A DNA stretch of 64,000 nt. Origin: Monocercomonoides exilis (Eukaryota; Preaxostyla; Oxymonadida; Polymastigidae). A program made the translations under genes and the position numbers. The notes beneath the pieces were generated by a model. It saw nothing but the letters and a program-made list of their open reading frames with translations. It did not search any database and was not told where the DNA came from. Numbering within the stretch: position 1 is the first letter of the stretch; each line of letters begins with the position of its first letter. This document shows, piece by piece, positions 47,501 through 59,538 of this stretch. Where the stretch lies: NCBI GenBank assembly GCA_001643675.2, contig LSRY02000046.1, forward strand, positions 62,001 to 126,000. The letters run 5' to 3'.

Positions 47501-49316
47501 TTGTTTCCTTTCCCTTTCCCTTTCTTTTTTCCTTCTGCTTTTGCATCTACATCGTCTTCCACTTCAACAACATCGTTCTCTTCACTTTCGCTTTCATCAT
47601 CAACCTCTTCCTTTTCCTCCTCTTCATCGTCATCTTCATCATCAACTACAACTTCAGCCGTTTCCTTCTTTTTTCTTCCCTTTTCTATCTTCTTCTCTTG
47701 TTCATACTCCCTCAGCAGCACATCACAGCACACAAGAATCGCTCCAACAGCTGCTCCTTCACTGACATCGTTGGTCATTTCCACCAGACGCGCCAGGAAG
47801 AATTCTGCAAATGGCAGCAGGCCTTCAAACAGAGAAGGTGTTGAGAAGAGCGTGTGAAGTGTCCAGACAGAAGCTTCACGAACTGCTGGCACCTGAAAAG
47901 GACGAAGAAAGTTAAAATATCAAATGATGGTTATTGAACAATAAAACGAATTAGTTTGAAAGCAATTTCATAAGAAAAATTTAAATTGGTGTTTTAGATT
48001 TCATTTTCATAATGTGCATAATCGACAAATCATTAGCTCTGTTATATATATGCATACTCTATCGTTAAGCATCCATCCCAAGTATTTTGTGTGAAGATTC
48101 GACAAAAACATTTTCCTGTTCAAAATAATCCACTCTCCAAGCTTTGTAATGCACAGCACTCGGATAGCTGGAATCGAGTCTCGATAACGATGTACGAAAA
48201 CAGACGTGAAAAACTGCTTTTGTATTGTTTCTTCGATGAACCGTATCTTCTCTTTCAGTTGGTTTGACTGATCAATTAAATGTTGGTGATGTGCATTAAT
48301 CTTTCCCTAATTGAATAAAAAACAAAGTTTTGTTGATTAAATAGAGATTATAGTTTGTTTTAAAAATTTTTTGAGAATTCATCGATGCATTTTAGATTGT
48401 AGAGTGAAATATGATTAGGTTTCAAAAGAAAGAAAACGAAAGAAAATATGAGATTGAATATGTTAATTCCAATTGAGTTAAATAAACCTTTTTTTTAGGC
48501 TTTTGCTCTGCTTCTAAAAGAGCATTATTTGTGTTGTTCTCTTCATTAAGTTCGTTCAAATGAACAATGAGAGCTGAAATGAATTCAAGAGCCAAAAGAG
48601 TGTTCGTGTGCCTGAATGGTCTAATATTTGATCTAAAAAAATCAAAATAAAAGTTTTCCAATAAAAATTACAAAAATCTAAAGGAAACAACAAGCCCAGA
48701 TAATGTTACGAGCCATGTGAAAAATGGTTCAAAATCATCTTCATATAAAGCTCCAGTGCTTATAAACTCTCTCATCAAAAGTGAAGGTATCATTCGAAAG
48801 TGTTGGTCAAAATACGATGTCCATATTTGCTTCATAGCAAGTGGATATATTCCCTATAATTTTAAAAATGTGTGAAATCTCATATAAATAAAAATAGGAG
48901 CAAAACATTTTTTGGAAAGTGTTCCAACAATTCTGTTGCAATTTCGTTTGTACATTCGGGAAGGACTTCCTCCAAAGATGCATTACATCCAGAAGACTAA
49001 AATATAAATATAATTCAAGTTATAAAGTCATTATACAATAAGTTGATAAAAAAATACGTGAAGCAAGAAATTCAACAAGAGGAGAATTGCTTCGTCATGA
49101 TTTTCAGTATAAAGAGTCCTCCATTTAGTGCATAAAGCTCGTAGTGATGATGGTTTTTTGACAAACTCCGCTGTTATTCATTAAAAAATTTTTCAAATAA
49201 AAAATAATTTTTTTGAAATTCTTCTTCAAACCAAAAAATCCATCAGGTAATTTTTTCAGAAAATCCTCTTTTCTTTTGCTTATTTTAGCTGTGCTTCCTT
49301 CTGACTTTTGTTGCAT
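41561..49316 (-). CDS. SCC3: Cohesin subunit SCC3/STAG (SA), expanded by acidic and Ser-rich insertions
   Basis: HEAT-repeat cohesin subunit that binds Scc1/kleisin and DNA. About 13 exons, roughly 2,000 aa against about 1,230 in human STAG2. The start at 49316 gives MQQKSEGSTAKISKRKED, and joining the next exons yields LLLLNFLLHSSGCNASLEEV (STAG: LINFFIQCSGCKGVV). Then SNIRPFRHTNTLLALEFISA (48.6 kb; STAG SQVRAFRHTSTLAALKLMTS) and the stromalin-domain signature FFTSVFVHRYRDSIPAIRVL with KYLGWMLNDRVPAVREASVW (48.1-47.9 kb). HEAT-like segments continue (RERSFQFCLELLILLSP, 44.3 kb) to YRFYFITSYFDTLRG in the last exon. Between conserved helices are Lys/Glu, Glu/Asp and Ser blocks, for example 43.55-44.03, 44.5-44.86, 46.15-46.35 and 47.45-47.7 kb. 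The final intron uses donor GTGTGC at about 42266. Exon limits between 45.1 and 47.1 kb are approximate. Confidence 0.85.
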
Positions 49317-50043
49317 CAACGTTAAGAAGCAATGAAAAAACTTAAATTTGACATAATCCCATCATACGTTTTTTAACATTAGATTTCTTTTTGGAAAAAA
49401 TATTTTTAATATCATAATATCGTGAGTTCTCAAGCATGAGAATATTTTATTAACTTTTATTGATAACGAAATGCCAACCAACGAAACAATAAATCAATAA
49501 TCCTATTTTACTCGTTAAAAAGAAAATCGAAATTTGAATGATTAAAACAGTTGCTCCATAAATTTGAAAGCACAAAAACGCGATTGAGGATTATTTTTCA
49601 AAACGAAGTGAAAAACATAATTAACTGTTGTTTTTATTTTTTCAATGTTTTTATTCAATTTTGAAACATTGATAGAAGTAGGGTGTTATCCAACACAAGC
49701 AATCCATCAGAAATGAATAGAAAAAACAGAAAAAGAAATCTTTTTTCTAAATAAAAAAAAATTGTTCAATAAACAATAAAACACAAAAATACAACGATGT
49801 TTCTTGAAGTACAAAAAAAGAAACAACATTTTTTCAGAGGCAAATATTATCTGCAAATGCAAATCATACAAATTCTGAATGGAACAATTCAAGTGATGTT
49901 TCCGTATTCAACTATCCCATTTATTGTATCAGCGAATTCAAAAAGAGTTCAAGTTTGTGTGTCACCTAAAACATAATAATAAATTGTAAAATGACCAGAA
50001 AATATTGTTCATGTCATATTAAATTAACAAACAAATAATTCAC
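49317..50043. other. Intergenic region, no gene seen
   Basis: About 730 bp of AT-rich DNA between the STAG start and the end of the OCRL-like ORF. No structured element recognised. Confidence 0.55.
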
Positions 50044-53000
50044 TCAAACTGTTTGTGTCTCCTTTGTGTGATGAGACGGACGCAGCTGGAAAAGAGCCCG
50101 AGTGAACAGAGCAACAAGAACAGAGCGCAATCTGAGGGAATGAGGCGATTGATTGAATTTAGTCAGCTTTGAGAATGAAGAGATATAATTTTGAGCGGAA
50201 GGAGAAGACGAATGAGATGGAGAAGAAAAAGAAGAAGGAGAAGAAGATGATGATGAAGGAGAAGATGAAAGAGAAGATGAAGGAGAAGATGAAGTCGAAG
50301 AAGAGCAAAGTATCTGCGAATCACATTCTCCACATTTCTGTCTATCTGACAGAGCATCCAGTGTATCATCTGAATCAGAAGCAGTTTTCTTCACAGAGAC
50401 TTCTGTGTTACATTCACAATCATCTGACTTCATACGAGCAAATAAGCGGGCATGTGAATTTTCTATGTTAAGAGTCCATTTGATGAAGGAGACGACAGCC
50501 AGAAGAAGAGAAGAATGAGAGAGAGGAATGCGGGTGAAGATGAAAGAGGGGGTTGATGGATGGCTTTGTTTGAAGGGCTGGTTGTGGGCAGAAGGAGAAG
50601 AACGAGAAGAAGATGAAGAAGAAGAAGAAGGAAGATGAGATGCAGTTGATTGACTGAGAAGTGATTGAGTGGATGTGGATGAATGAGATGAAAGAGAAGA
50701 AGAAGAAGAGGAAGAAGAAATAGAAGAAATAGAAGATGATTGCTGAGACAGCAGAGGAGGAGGAGGAAGAGGGTGTGTCTGTGTTTGAGAATTGATCTGT
50801 GATTGCTGAGAGGAAATGGCCGAGAGGCAGAGCTGGGCGAGTGAGGGAGGGATGACAGGAGAAGGAGAGAGACAAGAAAGCAGAAGGAGAAGAGAATGAA
50901 GAAGAGACGAAGCAAGTTGCTGATGAAACGCAAAGAGTTGGCTTTGCTTCGTGTCTTGTGCTCTTTCTTTGGCTGTTCTTTTCTTGTTGGATGTTCTGCT
51001 GCTTCTGCTAAAATCAACACTTTCTTCATCTTCCATCTCATCATCATCATCATCATCTTCTTCTTCTTCTTCTTCTTCCGAAGCATCTGAATCTGAATCT
51101 AAAGAGCTTTCATCTTCTTCCTTTGAATCTTTTGCTGTTTTGGATGTGCTTTTATTTGTTTCTTTCTCTTTCCCCTTCTCCTTCTCTTTTCTCTTTTCTT
51201 TCTTCTTCTTCTCCTCTTCCTCTTCCTCTTCCTTTTCTCCTTCAATCATCTTCTCCTCTGTCTCAAACGATAGCACCTCTTCCTCTGAATCCAGCTTGTC
51301 CAGCACCTCCTTCACCATCAGCACATTCTGTGTCCACTCTGAAAAGGAACAGAACGAAAAAACAGGAGAAAGAGCAAGAGAATTCAAAGAATTGGTTGAA
51401 TGAGATGGATTGATTGAATGGAGAGGAGAAGAAGAGGAAGGGCGAGGTGGAGGTGGGCGGGCAGGGCAGTGTGGAGGAGAAGAGGAAGGAGAATAAGAAG
51501 GAGAAGAAGCAATGGAGGAAGCAGGAGAAGAAGAAGAAATGGGAGAAAGAGCACGAGAATGAGGAGCAGCAGAAGAAGAAGACGTGGAAGAGAGCGGAGA
51601 AGCGAGCAAACTTGAATTAGAATTAGACTGAGAAAGAGGCAGAGGCAGAGGAAGAGCAGAAACATTGGTGTAGTCAGCAGCTGTGTCGTGTATGCCCTCA
51701 GGGCTATCTACAAAAACGGTGTCATTTTCATCCGAAAGAAAAGCATCGAGTGAAAGTGTGTTTGTGTGGAGAGGACGAGAAGGCGTGAGGAGAGTGAAGG
51801 AAGATGGCTTTGTTGGATCAGAAGAAGAGGAGGAAGAGAAAGAAGAAGAAGAGAAAGAAGAAGGAAGGAGAGAAGGAGAGGAAGGAGAGGAAGATGATGA
51901 AATTAGAGGAGAAGAAGAAGAAGAAGAGGGTGTTTTGTCTGTGAATGTTTTTGGCTTTGGAGGAGGAGCACGTTTCGGGGCAGACAAAAGAGAAGAAGGC
52001 TGTTGTGTCTTTGAGGTGGAAGGAGGAAGAGGAGGAGGAGGATGAGAAAGAGGAGAGGAGAGGAGAGGAACAGGGGGAGTGGAGGAAGAGGAAAGAGAAG
52101 AAGAAGATGATGATGACGATGAAATAGGAGAAGCAGTCGAAGGAGAAGAAGCAGAAGCAGAAGAAGAAGAAGTGCTTGAAAGAAGCTGAGGAGATGCTGT
52201 TTTGCTTCGAGGGGTTGAAAATGCCTTCGAAAAGGGTTTGAAACCAAAAATTGACAAGGAAGAGAGAGAAGAAGTGAGTGAAGAGGCAAAAGAAGAGGAG
52301 GAAGAGGAGGAGGAGGAGGAAGAAGAAGAAGATGATGATGATGAAATAACAGTTTCATTTCCAGCAGATTGCTGAATGAAGGGTGTTGTTGTTTGATTAG
52401 CTGATGTTGAAGAAGAAGTAGAAGAAAGAGGAGGAGGAGAGGAAGAAGGAGAAGAAGCTGAAGGTGTTATGATTGTTGCAGTTGAAGAAGAAGAAGAAGA
52501 AGATGTTCCCAAATATGATAGTGATCCAGTGATTGAAGTGGTGATGGAGTCAAAACCAGACGGAACAGAAGAAGAAGAAGAAGAAGAAGAATCAAAAGCG
52601 ACAGATTTTGAGTGAGTGGAGTGGAAAAGAGAGAGAAGGAAGGAATAAACAGAGAAGATGATCTGAGTGAATGGATGTGGTGGAATAGAAATATCAACTT
52701 TGCCTCTTCTGATTCTTTCTCCTGAAATAATGTTGTCTTTGATTCTTTCTTCTTCTCTTCTTTCTTTTCCTTCTTCTTCTTTATTGTTTTTCCTTCTTTT
52801 CCCCTTCTCTTTCTTCAGTTCTTCTATTTCATGTTCAGTCAGCCATGCAATTTCAGAGGTGATTGACGAAAAGAGCTGAACAAATGGCATTGGAAGAGTA
52901 ACATCGAAGGAGAAGAAAGAAGAAGAGGGTAAGGAAGGAGAGGAAGGAGAGGAAGGAGAGAAAGAAAGAGAAGAAGAAGAAGAAGAAGAAGAAGAAGAAT

Positions 53001-55228
53001 TAGCGTGATAGGAAGGAGGAGGAGTTGTTGGTTTCTCAACAAATTGTGTCTTTGATGTTGATTGTTCAGCTGGGAGAAGCACAAAAGATGGATCAGATTT
53101 ATCTGACTTATCAGAATGGATAGATGGCTGAGAGATGGAGAGAGGACAGAAGGAAAGAGAAGAAGAAGAAGAAGAGGAAGAAGAAGGGGAAGAAGAAGAA
53201 GAAGGGGAAGAAGAATCAGATTGAGACAGATTCGAGTGTGCATTAACAGAAGTGTATTTTGGCAGAGATGAATGAGAAGGAACAGGAGAGAAGTCAGAGA
53301 GAGAGAGTTGAGGTTTGTGTTTGCTTTTGGGTTTTGTTGGAGGAAGAGCAGAAGAAACACATTTGTCTGTCTCTGACTGTGTTTGTGTTTGTGTCTGAGT
53401 GAGTGGATCATTCTGATTCTGATTGGATTCTTCACTTTTATCATTTTCATTGATAGATTGTTTGTTTTCTTCTGAAATTTCATCTGTTTTCTCTTTCTTT
53501 CCTTCTTCTTCTTCTTTTGAGTTCAAAGCACTTGGTACATCTGTCATACACGGATTATTCGCTTCTTCTATGTTTTTGCTTCCTTCTCTTCCTTCCTCAT
53601 TATTCTCCTCACCTCCATCCTTCCCCTCCTTCTCCTTCTCCTTCTCCTCTCCTTCTCCCAACATCTTCTTCACCTTCTCCATCGTCCCCTCCACAAACAC
53701 ACCCAAATTCGCACATTTCTTCTTGTTCTGCATCATCCTCTGAAGAGACTCCCCCACACAAGAATTCTTCATCTTCGCACTCAACACAACAAAATGATCA
53801 TTTCCACCTTCCACATGCACAACAACAATCGTCTCAAACTGATTGTCTTCTTCTTTCAGAAGATTATCTTCTTCTTCTTCTTCTTCTTCTTCTTCTCTTT
53901 CTTTTCCTTCAGCTGTAGCTTTTATAATGTCACTATTTGCATTATCATTATTCTTTTCCTTCTCCTTCTCCTTCTCCTTCTCCCTCCTCCTCTTCTCCCT
54001 CCTCTTCTCCATCTCCTCCCTCACCCCCTCCTTGTTCAGCATCATCTTCACACACAGTGTTGCTGTGTCTCCTGGCAGCAGAGTGTTGCTGATTGGCTCA
54101 AACTCCACAAAAAGAGGAGAAGACGAAGGAGAATGGCGTGTGGACACATCAAGCGGTGTGGATGTCATCGAAGCAATCGGATTAGATGGCTGTGCTGCAT
54201 TTGGAGAGGAGGAGGTGATGGAGTGGAAGGGAGAAGAAGAAGCAGAAGAAGCAGAAGCAGAAGAGGGAAAGGGAGAAGAAGAAATAGAAGAAGAAGCATT
54301 CGTTTTCTTTGTCTGCTGTTTGAACATCGACAGCGATGCCTTCGGGAAAAGTGGTTTTTCTTCGACCAATCTGATGCTGTCAGGCACAATAACAGACACC
54401 ACAGCACGTGAAAAGAGATGCGTATTCACAGCTTCTATCTCCCTCACTGCCACCTCCCCCACTCTCAGCTGGCTTATTGCCACCTCTTTTGTTGATAGAG
54501 CAATTCGTGGCTGTTCTTCATTGTCCTTCCTGTCCCTCTCCTTCAGTGCAGCTGACTCGTGTTGCCGCACCCTGCCCTCGTCAGTGGCTAAGCAGACGGT
54601 GCGGAAGAGAGAATAGACGGGGCGATGGTCAGAGACAAGAGAGGACTCTAAGCGGCCGTAGCTGAGTTGGACGATTGGGTGGAGAGAAGAAGAAGAAGAA
54701 AAAGAAGAAGAGGAAGAAGAAGAGGAAGAAGAAGAGGAAGAAGAAGAGGAAGAAGAAGAGGAAGAAGAAGAGGAAGAAGAAGAGGAAGAAGAAGAGGAAG
54801 AAGAAGAGGAAGAGGAAGAGGAAGAGGAAGAGGAAGAAGAAGAGGAAGAGGAAGAGGGAGAGAGAGAAGGAGAAGAGGAAGAAGAAGAAGAGGAGGAGGA
54901 GGAGGGAGAGAGAGAAGGAGAAGAGGAAGAAGGAGATGAAGGAGAGGCTGAGGAAGAAGGTGAAGGAGAGAGGGAAGGTGAGATTGTGGTGGATGCAGGA
55001 GTAGATTGAGGAGAAAGAGGAGAAGAAGAAGAAACAGATGATAATGTTGCTGTTGATGATGTGTCTATTTTATTTGTAACGAAAGGTGATTGTGAATGAT
55101 GAACGAACGGAAACAAAGGAACATTACAAGAAACAGAATCTGAAGCAGTTGTAGCAGCAGCAGAAGAAGTAGAAGAAGTAGAATGCGAAGAAGATTTTTT
55201 ATTTTTTGAATTAGAAGAAGAAGAAGAA

Positions 55229-55267
<39 letters not shown>

Positions 55268-56695
55268 ATGGGAGGAAGAGTTTTGATGGCAGGTGGAACA
55301 GGCCTGATGAGAGGAGACTGAATGAATGAAGGTTCAGAAGGTGATTGAGTGGAATGGAGAGGAGGAGAAAGAAGAGAAGGAGAAGGAGAAGGAGAAGATG
55401 ATGATGAAAGAGAAGGAGAAGGAGAAAGAGAGGGAGATTTGGGTGATTTGGGTGATTTGGGTGATTTTGGTGTGTTTGGAGAGAAAGAAGAATGACGTGG
55501 AGGAGGAGGAGGGACAGAAGAAAGTGGAGAAGATGAGGGAGAGTGAGGAGAATGAGAAAGAAGATGATTAGGAGAGGAAGAGGAAGAGGAAGAAGAAGAA
55601 GAAGATGTTTTGTTTTGAGATGGCTGTTTTGGTGAAAACTGTTCAGATGCCATCAAAACAGTCGGCTTGTTTTCATCTGCTTCTTCTTCTGGTTTTTCAT
55701 TCAAAGAAGTTTTAATCGAATCATTTTCTTCAGTTTTTTCTGACTTTTCTGCTTTTGATCCGTCTTTCTCTTTCAATTTGTCATTTCTTTCCTTTTCTGC
55801 AGATGAATTTGTGCTTTTTGCTGACAAATCATTTGATCTTTCTTTGTTCCCAACAATAACACATTCATATTCATCATCTTCTTCTTCCTCATCATCGTCT
55901 TCTTCTTCTTCTCCATCCTTCTCTTTCTTTTTTCTTCTTTTTCTTTTTCTTTCTCCTTCTCTTCCTTCTTCATCGTCATCTTCTTCTTCTGTCATATTCT
56001 TCTCTTTCAAGTCAATCAGATCGTATTCACTTTCACATCCTATTTCCTTTTCCTCGTCTTCTCCCTTCTCATTCTCTTCTTCACCCACATACCACAAAAT
56101 CCTGTCACACCACGCTGGAATCCTCAGCTTCTTCTTCTGCTGCTCAATTTCTTTCTCTTTCTTCCTTTCTCTTTCTCTTTCCTTTTCTTTCTCTTTCTCT
56201 TTCTCTTTCTCTTTCTCTTTCTCTTTCTCTTTCTCTTTCTCTTTCTCTTTCTCTTTCTCTTTCTCCTTATCAATTTTTTTCTCATCCAGAAACATGCTTA
56301 TAGGTACTGTCTTCCATGTTCCATCTACATTCTCTTCTTTCCCATTCGAAAGAGATTGAGACGATGAAGAAGATGAAGAAGAAGAAGATGATGTGGAAGA
56401 TAAAGAGGAGGAAGAGGAGGAGGAAGAGGAAGAAGGGGAGGAGGAAGAGGAAGAAGATGAAGAATGTGATGAAGGAGATGAAGAAGAGGAAGAGGAGGAA
56501 GAAGAGGAAGAGGAAGATAATGATGATGGCGTAGCAGCGGATGAAGGGTGTGAGCTTGGAGAGAGAGAATTCGAGTGGCGAGAGGGAGGAGGTGGTGGAT
56601 GCTGAGGGAAAGGCGAAACAGAACGCAATTCACACGAAATGGATGGTGTTTGAGAGGACATGGCAGAAGAGGAAGGAGGATGAGAAGAAGAAGAG

Positions 56696-56733
<38 letters not shown>

Positions 56734-59307
56734 AGAAGAAGAAGGCGGAGGAGGAGGAGGTTGTGCCGAAAGAAGAGGAGAAGGAGCAGATGTGCTGGAA
56801 AGAGGAGCAAACTGTTTATTCACTTTGTCTTCTGGTGAAGGACTTGTTGATTTTCCTGTCTGTTTTGTTTCTGATGTTATTTCTTTTCCTTCCTTTTCTT
56901 CTTCTTCTTTCGTAGCAGCATCTGCACAGAAGAGCTTGTTGTTCTGAGTGATTTGTGTGAAACTGACAGAATTCTTCGCATTTTGTGTGTTTGTTTCTCC
57001 TTTCTGGTTGAATTCTGTTGGAGTAACAGTCTTTTTGGGAAGAAGAGGTGAAGGAGGTGTTGATTGAGGAGGTGTCTTAATGGAATAGGGAGAAGGAGAA
57101 GGAGAAGGAGAAGGAGAGGAAGAAGAAGAAGAGGAAAAAGAAGAGGAGGAGGAGGAAGAAGAAGAAGAAGAAACATTATCTGTTTTAAGAGAAGGATGAG
57201 GATGAGCAAAGAGAGGATTCACAAACGATGCCATTGTTGGGTGTGGTGACATTGACTGAGGAATTCGTGTTTGCTGCTTTGAGATCTGTGCATATGAAGG
57301 AGGAGGGGTTTCAGCTCTGGTTGATGGTGATGAGTTCTTTGAAGAAGATGATGATGATAATGACGACGATGATGATGATGATAAAGGAGAAAGAGAAGGA
57401 GAAGCAACAGCAAGTTTTGGTGTTTGCTTTCCATTTCTTTGTCCTTTATCTTCTTCCCCTTGACTTTTCTCTTCCTCCTTCTCCTCCTTCTCCTCCTCTC
57501 CCTTTCCCCCTCTTTTCACTCCTCTCTCCTCTTCCATCTCTTCTTCTGTGAAATACAGCCTCCATCCGTCGTGTCTGTCTGTGTGTGCTTTGTATTTGTA
57601 TGTCGGCAGAAATGTGACAGGCCCCTCACAAAATGACTTGAATGCCCTTCCTCTGGCTATCTGCTGGTGCAGCTGGTCACACGCAAAGAGAGAACTCAGC
57701 AAGGACGAGGAAGACAATGAAGAGGAAGGTGAAGAAGAAGAAGATGATGATGATGATGATGATAAGGAAGAAAAATTAGAGGAAGAAGAAGAATAAGAAG
57801 AATTGGAGTGATTGACAACCTTTGGAGCAGGAGATGTGCACAAAGGGCGAATATCTTCATTTGGAGAAGAGAAAGGCGAAAGAGGCGCAGAATGCAAAGG
57901 AGAAAGTGCCCTTTCATTTGCATTCTGCGACTTCACACAGCTGCTCTTTGCCTTCTTCACATTCTCCTCTTTATCCTCTCTCTTCTGCAATGCCTCTTCC
58001 CACGGCTCCTCCAAAAGGCGCTTTCTTTCTTTCTCCTTCTGCTCCTGCTGCCTCTTCTTGATAATCTCGTGGATTGTCCGATAGACCTGTGTCTTGTCCA
58101 TCTCTATTCGATAGTTCAGATCTCCAAAGAAGAACAAGACGTTGCACTTGGTTATCTTCTCCTGCACAATCTCATTGCTCGGCTGCATCGCTTCTTTGTT
58201 CTTGGCTCCCAACCCATCTCCTTCTTCTCCCTCTTCTGAGCTGCTATCATCGCCTCTTTCATTCATTTCTCGCTCTCTCCTTTCTCGTTCTCTCTCGTTC
58301 TCTCTCTCTCTTTCTCTCCGCTCCTTCTCTTCTTTTTCTTTTTGGCAGACACACTCCCCCTTTTCAGCACAGCTGTGATGCGTGCACTCACTCATCTTTG
58401 CTTTTTCCATGATCATCTTGAAATCTTTGTTCCTCGTCTCCACCTTCTTTTGGTGTGCAGCCAAATGCGCACACACAAATCCCACAAGCGAATTGTGAAC
58501 ACGCATCCGCACAGCTATCCCGCCTTTGTTGCCCAAAGCATTCAGCATCCCTGTTCCTACACACACAACTTCGCACTCTTGCACGTATCTTCTAATAGAT
58601 GAACTAACAAATACATCTATAAATAAGCCCACCATCTGTCTTGATGTAATGCTCACAAACGATGGAGGCTTTGTATGCGATTGCATATTATTGGTGGATG
58701 AACCTTGTTTTGATGAAAAATCTAAATTATCTGTTATTTGTGTGGAAACAAAATTTCTGAAATATAAATCAGTTGATTGCGATCTCATGGGATATACATC
58801 ACGAAGAGCTTCGTCAAATGCATTATGCCAAACTGAAGAACGTGAAGTAGATGTAAAGAGAAGACCTTGGGCGCTTAAATCAACTTCTTGAAGTCCAAAT
58901 ACAATTATGTCAGGAAGGAAAAGCCCTTCGTAAAAATCTTCAACAGAATTATGAGAAAGATCTATAACTTGTTTTTGCGTTTCTTTTTGTGAGTTTTTCA
59001 TTAACTTCTTCGAAGGTGGAGGTGGTGGAATGGTCCTTGTAAAATCTGATTTTGATCTCGGAGATGATGATATTGATCCTTGCTTTTCACATCTTTCTTG
59101 ATCGACAACAAATTTTTGCTTCAATACAGAAGGTTGTTGGAGGGAACTTTGCCTTTTTGAGATGCCATGAAGCATTTCTCGAATAAGACCAATAAGTTCA
59201 TATTTTTCAGGTGGTGAGGAATTATTCACATTCCAACTCATTATTGCAATCTTTAAAGGCTTCCATTTAAAGAAATGTAAGTCATTTTGGGATTTTTTAG
59301 CCAACAT
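50044..59307 (-). CDS. OCRL: Giant OCRL/INPP5B-type inositol polyphosphate 5-phosphatase (3087 aa)
   Basis: Removes the 5-phosphate of PI(4,5)P2 and related lipids on endosomal/Golgi membranes. One uninterrupted 9.26-kb exon. Phosphatase motifs in order: IMSWNVNNSSPPE (near residue 23), VFGLQEVDLSAQG (about 135), GNKGGIAVRMRVHNSLVGFV with CAHLAAHQKKVETRNKDF (about 257-298), LFFFGDLNYRIEM (about 388), FLPTYKYKAHTDRHDGWRLY (about 565), LRIPAWCDRILWY (about 1061), LVSDHRPVYSLF (about 1558). An ASH domain follows (LRVGEVAVREIEAVNTHLFS near 1605, FEPISNTLLPGDTATLCVKM near 1740, FETIVVVHVEGG near 1820). Pieces like the OCRL RhoGAP-like domain close the protein (LLHSLLLLLSCLSPSPVIPP, LVALFTRALFQLRPSHH). 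Between motifs lie low-complexity blocks, about 490 residues each between PTYKY and IPAWCDR and between IPAWCDR and SDHRPV. No N-terminal PH domain. All catalytic motifs are kept, so an active enzyme is expected. Human OCRL has 901 aa. Confidence 0.88.
54681..54936. repeat. 256-bp uninterrupted homopurine tract
   Basis: Every base on the plus strand from 54681 to 54936 is A or G, made of GAA/GAG triplets with a (GAAGAAGAG)n core. On the coding (minus) strand it is TCT/TCC, giving a run of more than 50 Ser just before LHPIVQLSYGRLE in the OCRL-like protein. Such mirror-rich purine tracts can form triplex DNA. Confidence 0.95.
56187..56266. repeat. (CTTTCT)n microsatellite inside the OCRL-like ORF
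   Basis: About 13 copies of a 6-bp unit. Because 6 is a multiple of 3, copy-number change keeps frame; it encodes an alternating Glu-Lys run upstream of the IPAWCDR motif. Confidence 0.9.
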
Positions 59308-59538
59308 GAAGATAATAAGATGGAATATCCAGAGTCAAAAGTCGCAAGTTTGAAAAAATAAATTTTGAAGCTTGAATAAATATAGCAGATTTTGTGTAAT
59401 CAAAAGAAGTTTAATAGCTAAACTCTTGTTGTTGACTCAAAAATTTGATAAATTTTAATATTTGATCTTAAACATTATTATATTAATTTTTCTTTTATAA
59501 ATGGATTTTTCAAATGTTAAATTGAATGCTAAATGTTC

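Noticed and set aside
53843-56359. Several 100-260-codon plus-strand frames inside the OCRL-like gene
   Set aside because: Purine/pyrimidine triplet tracts are stop-free in most frames. Only the minus-strand frame shows conserved phosphatase and ASH motifs.
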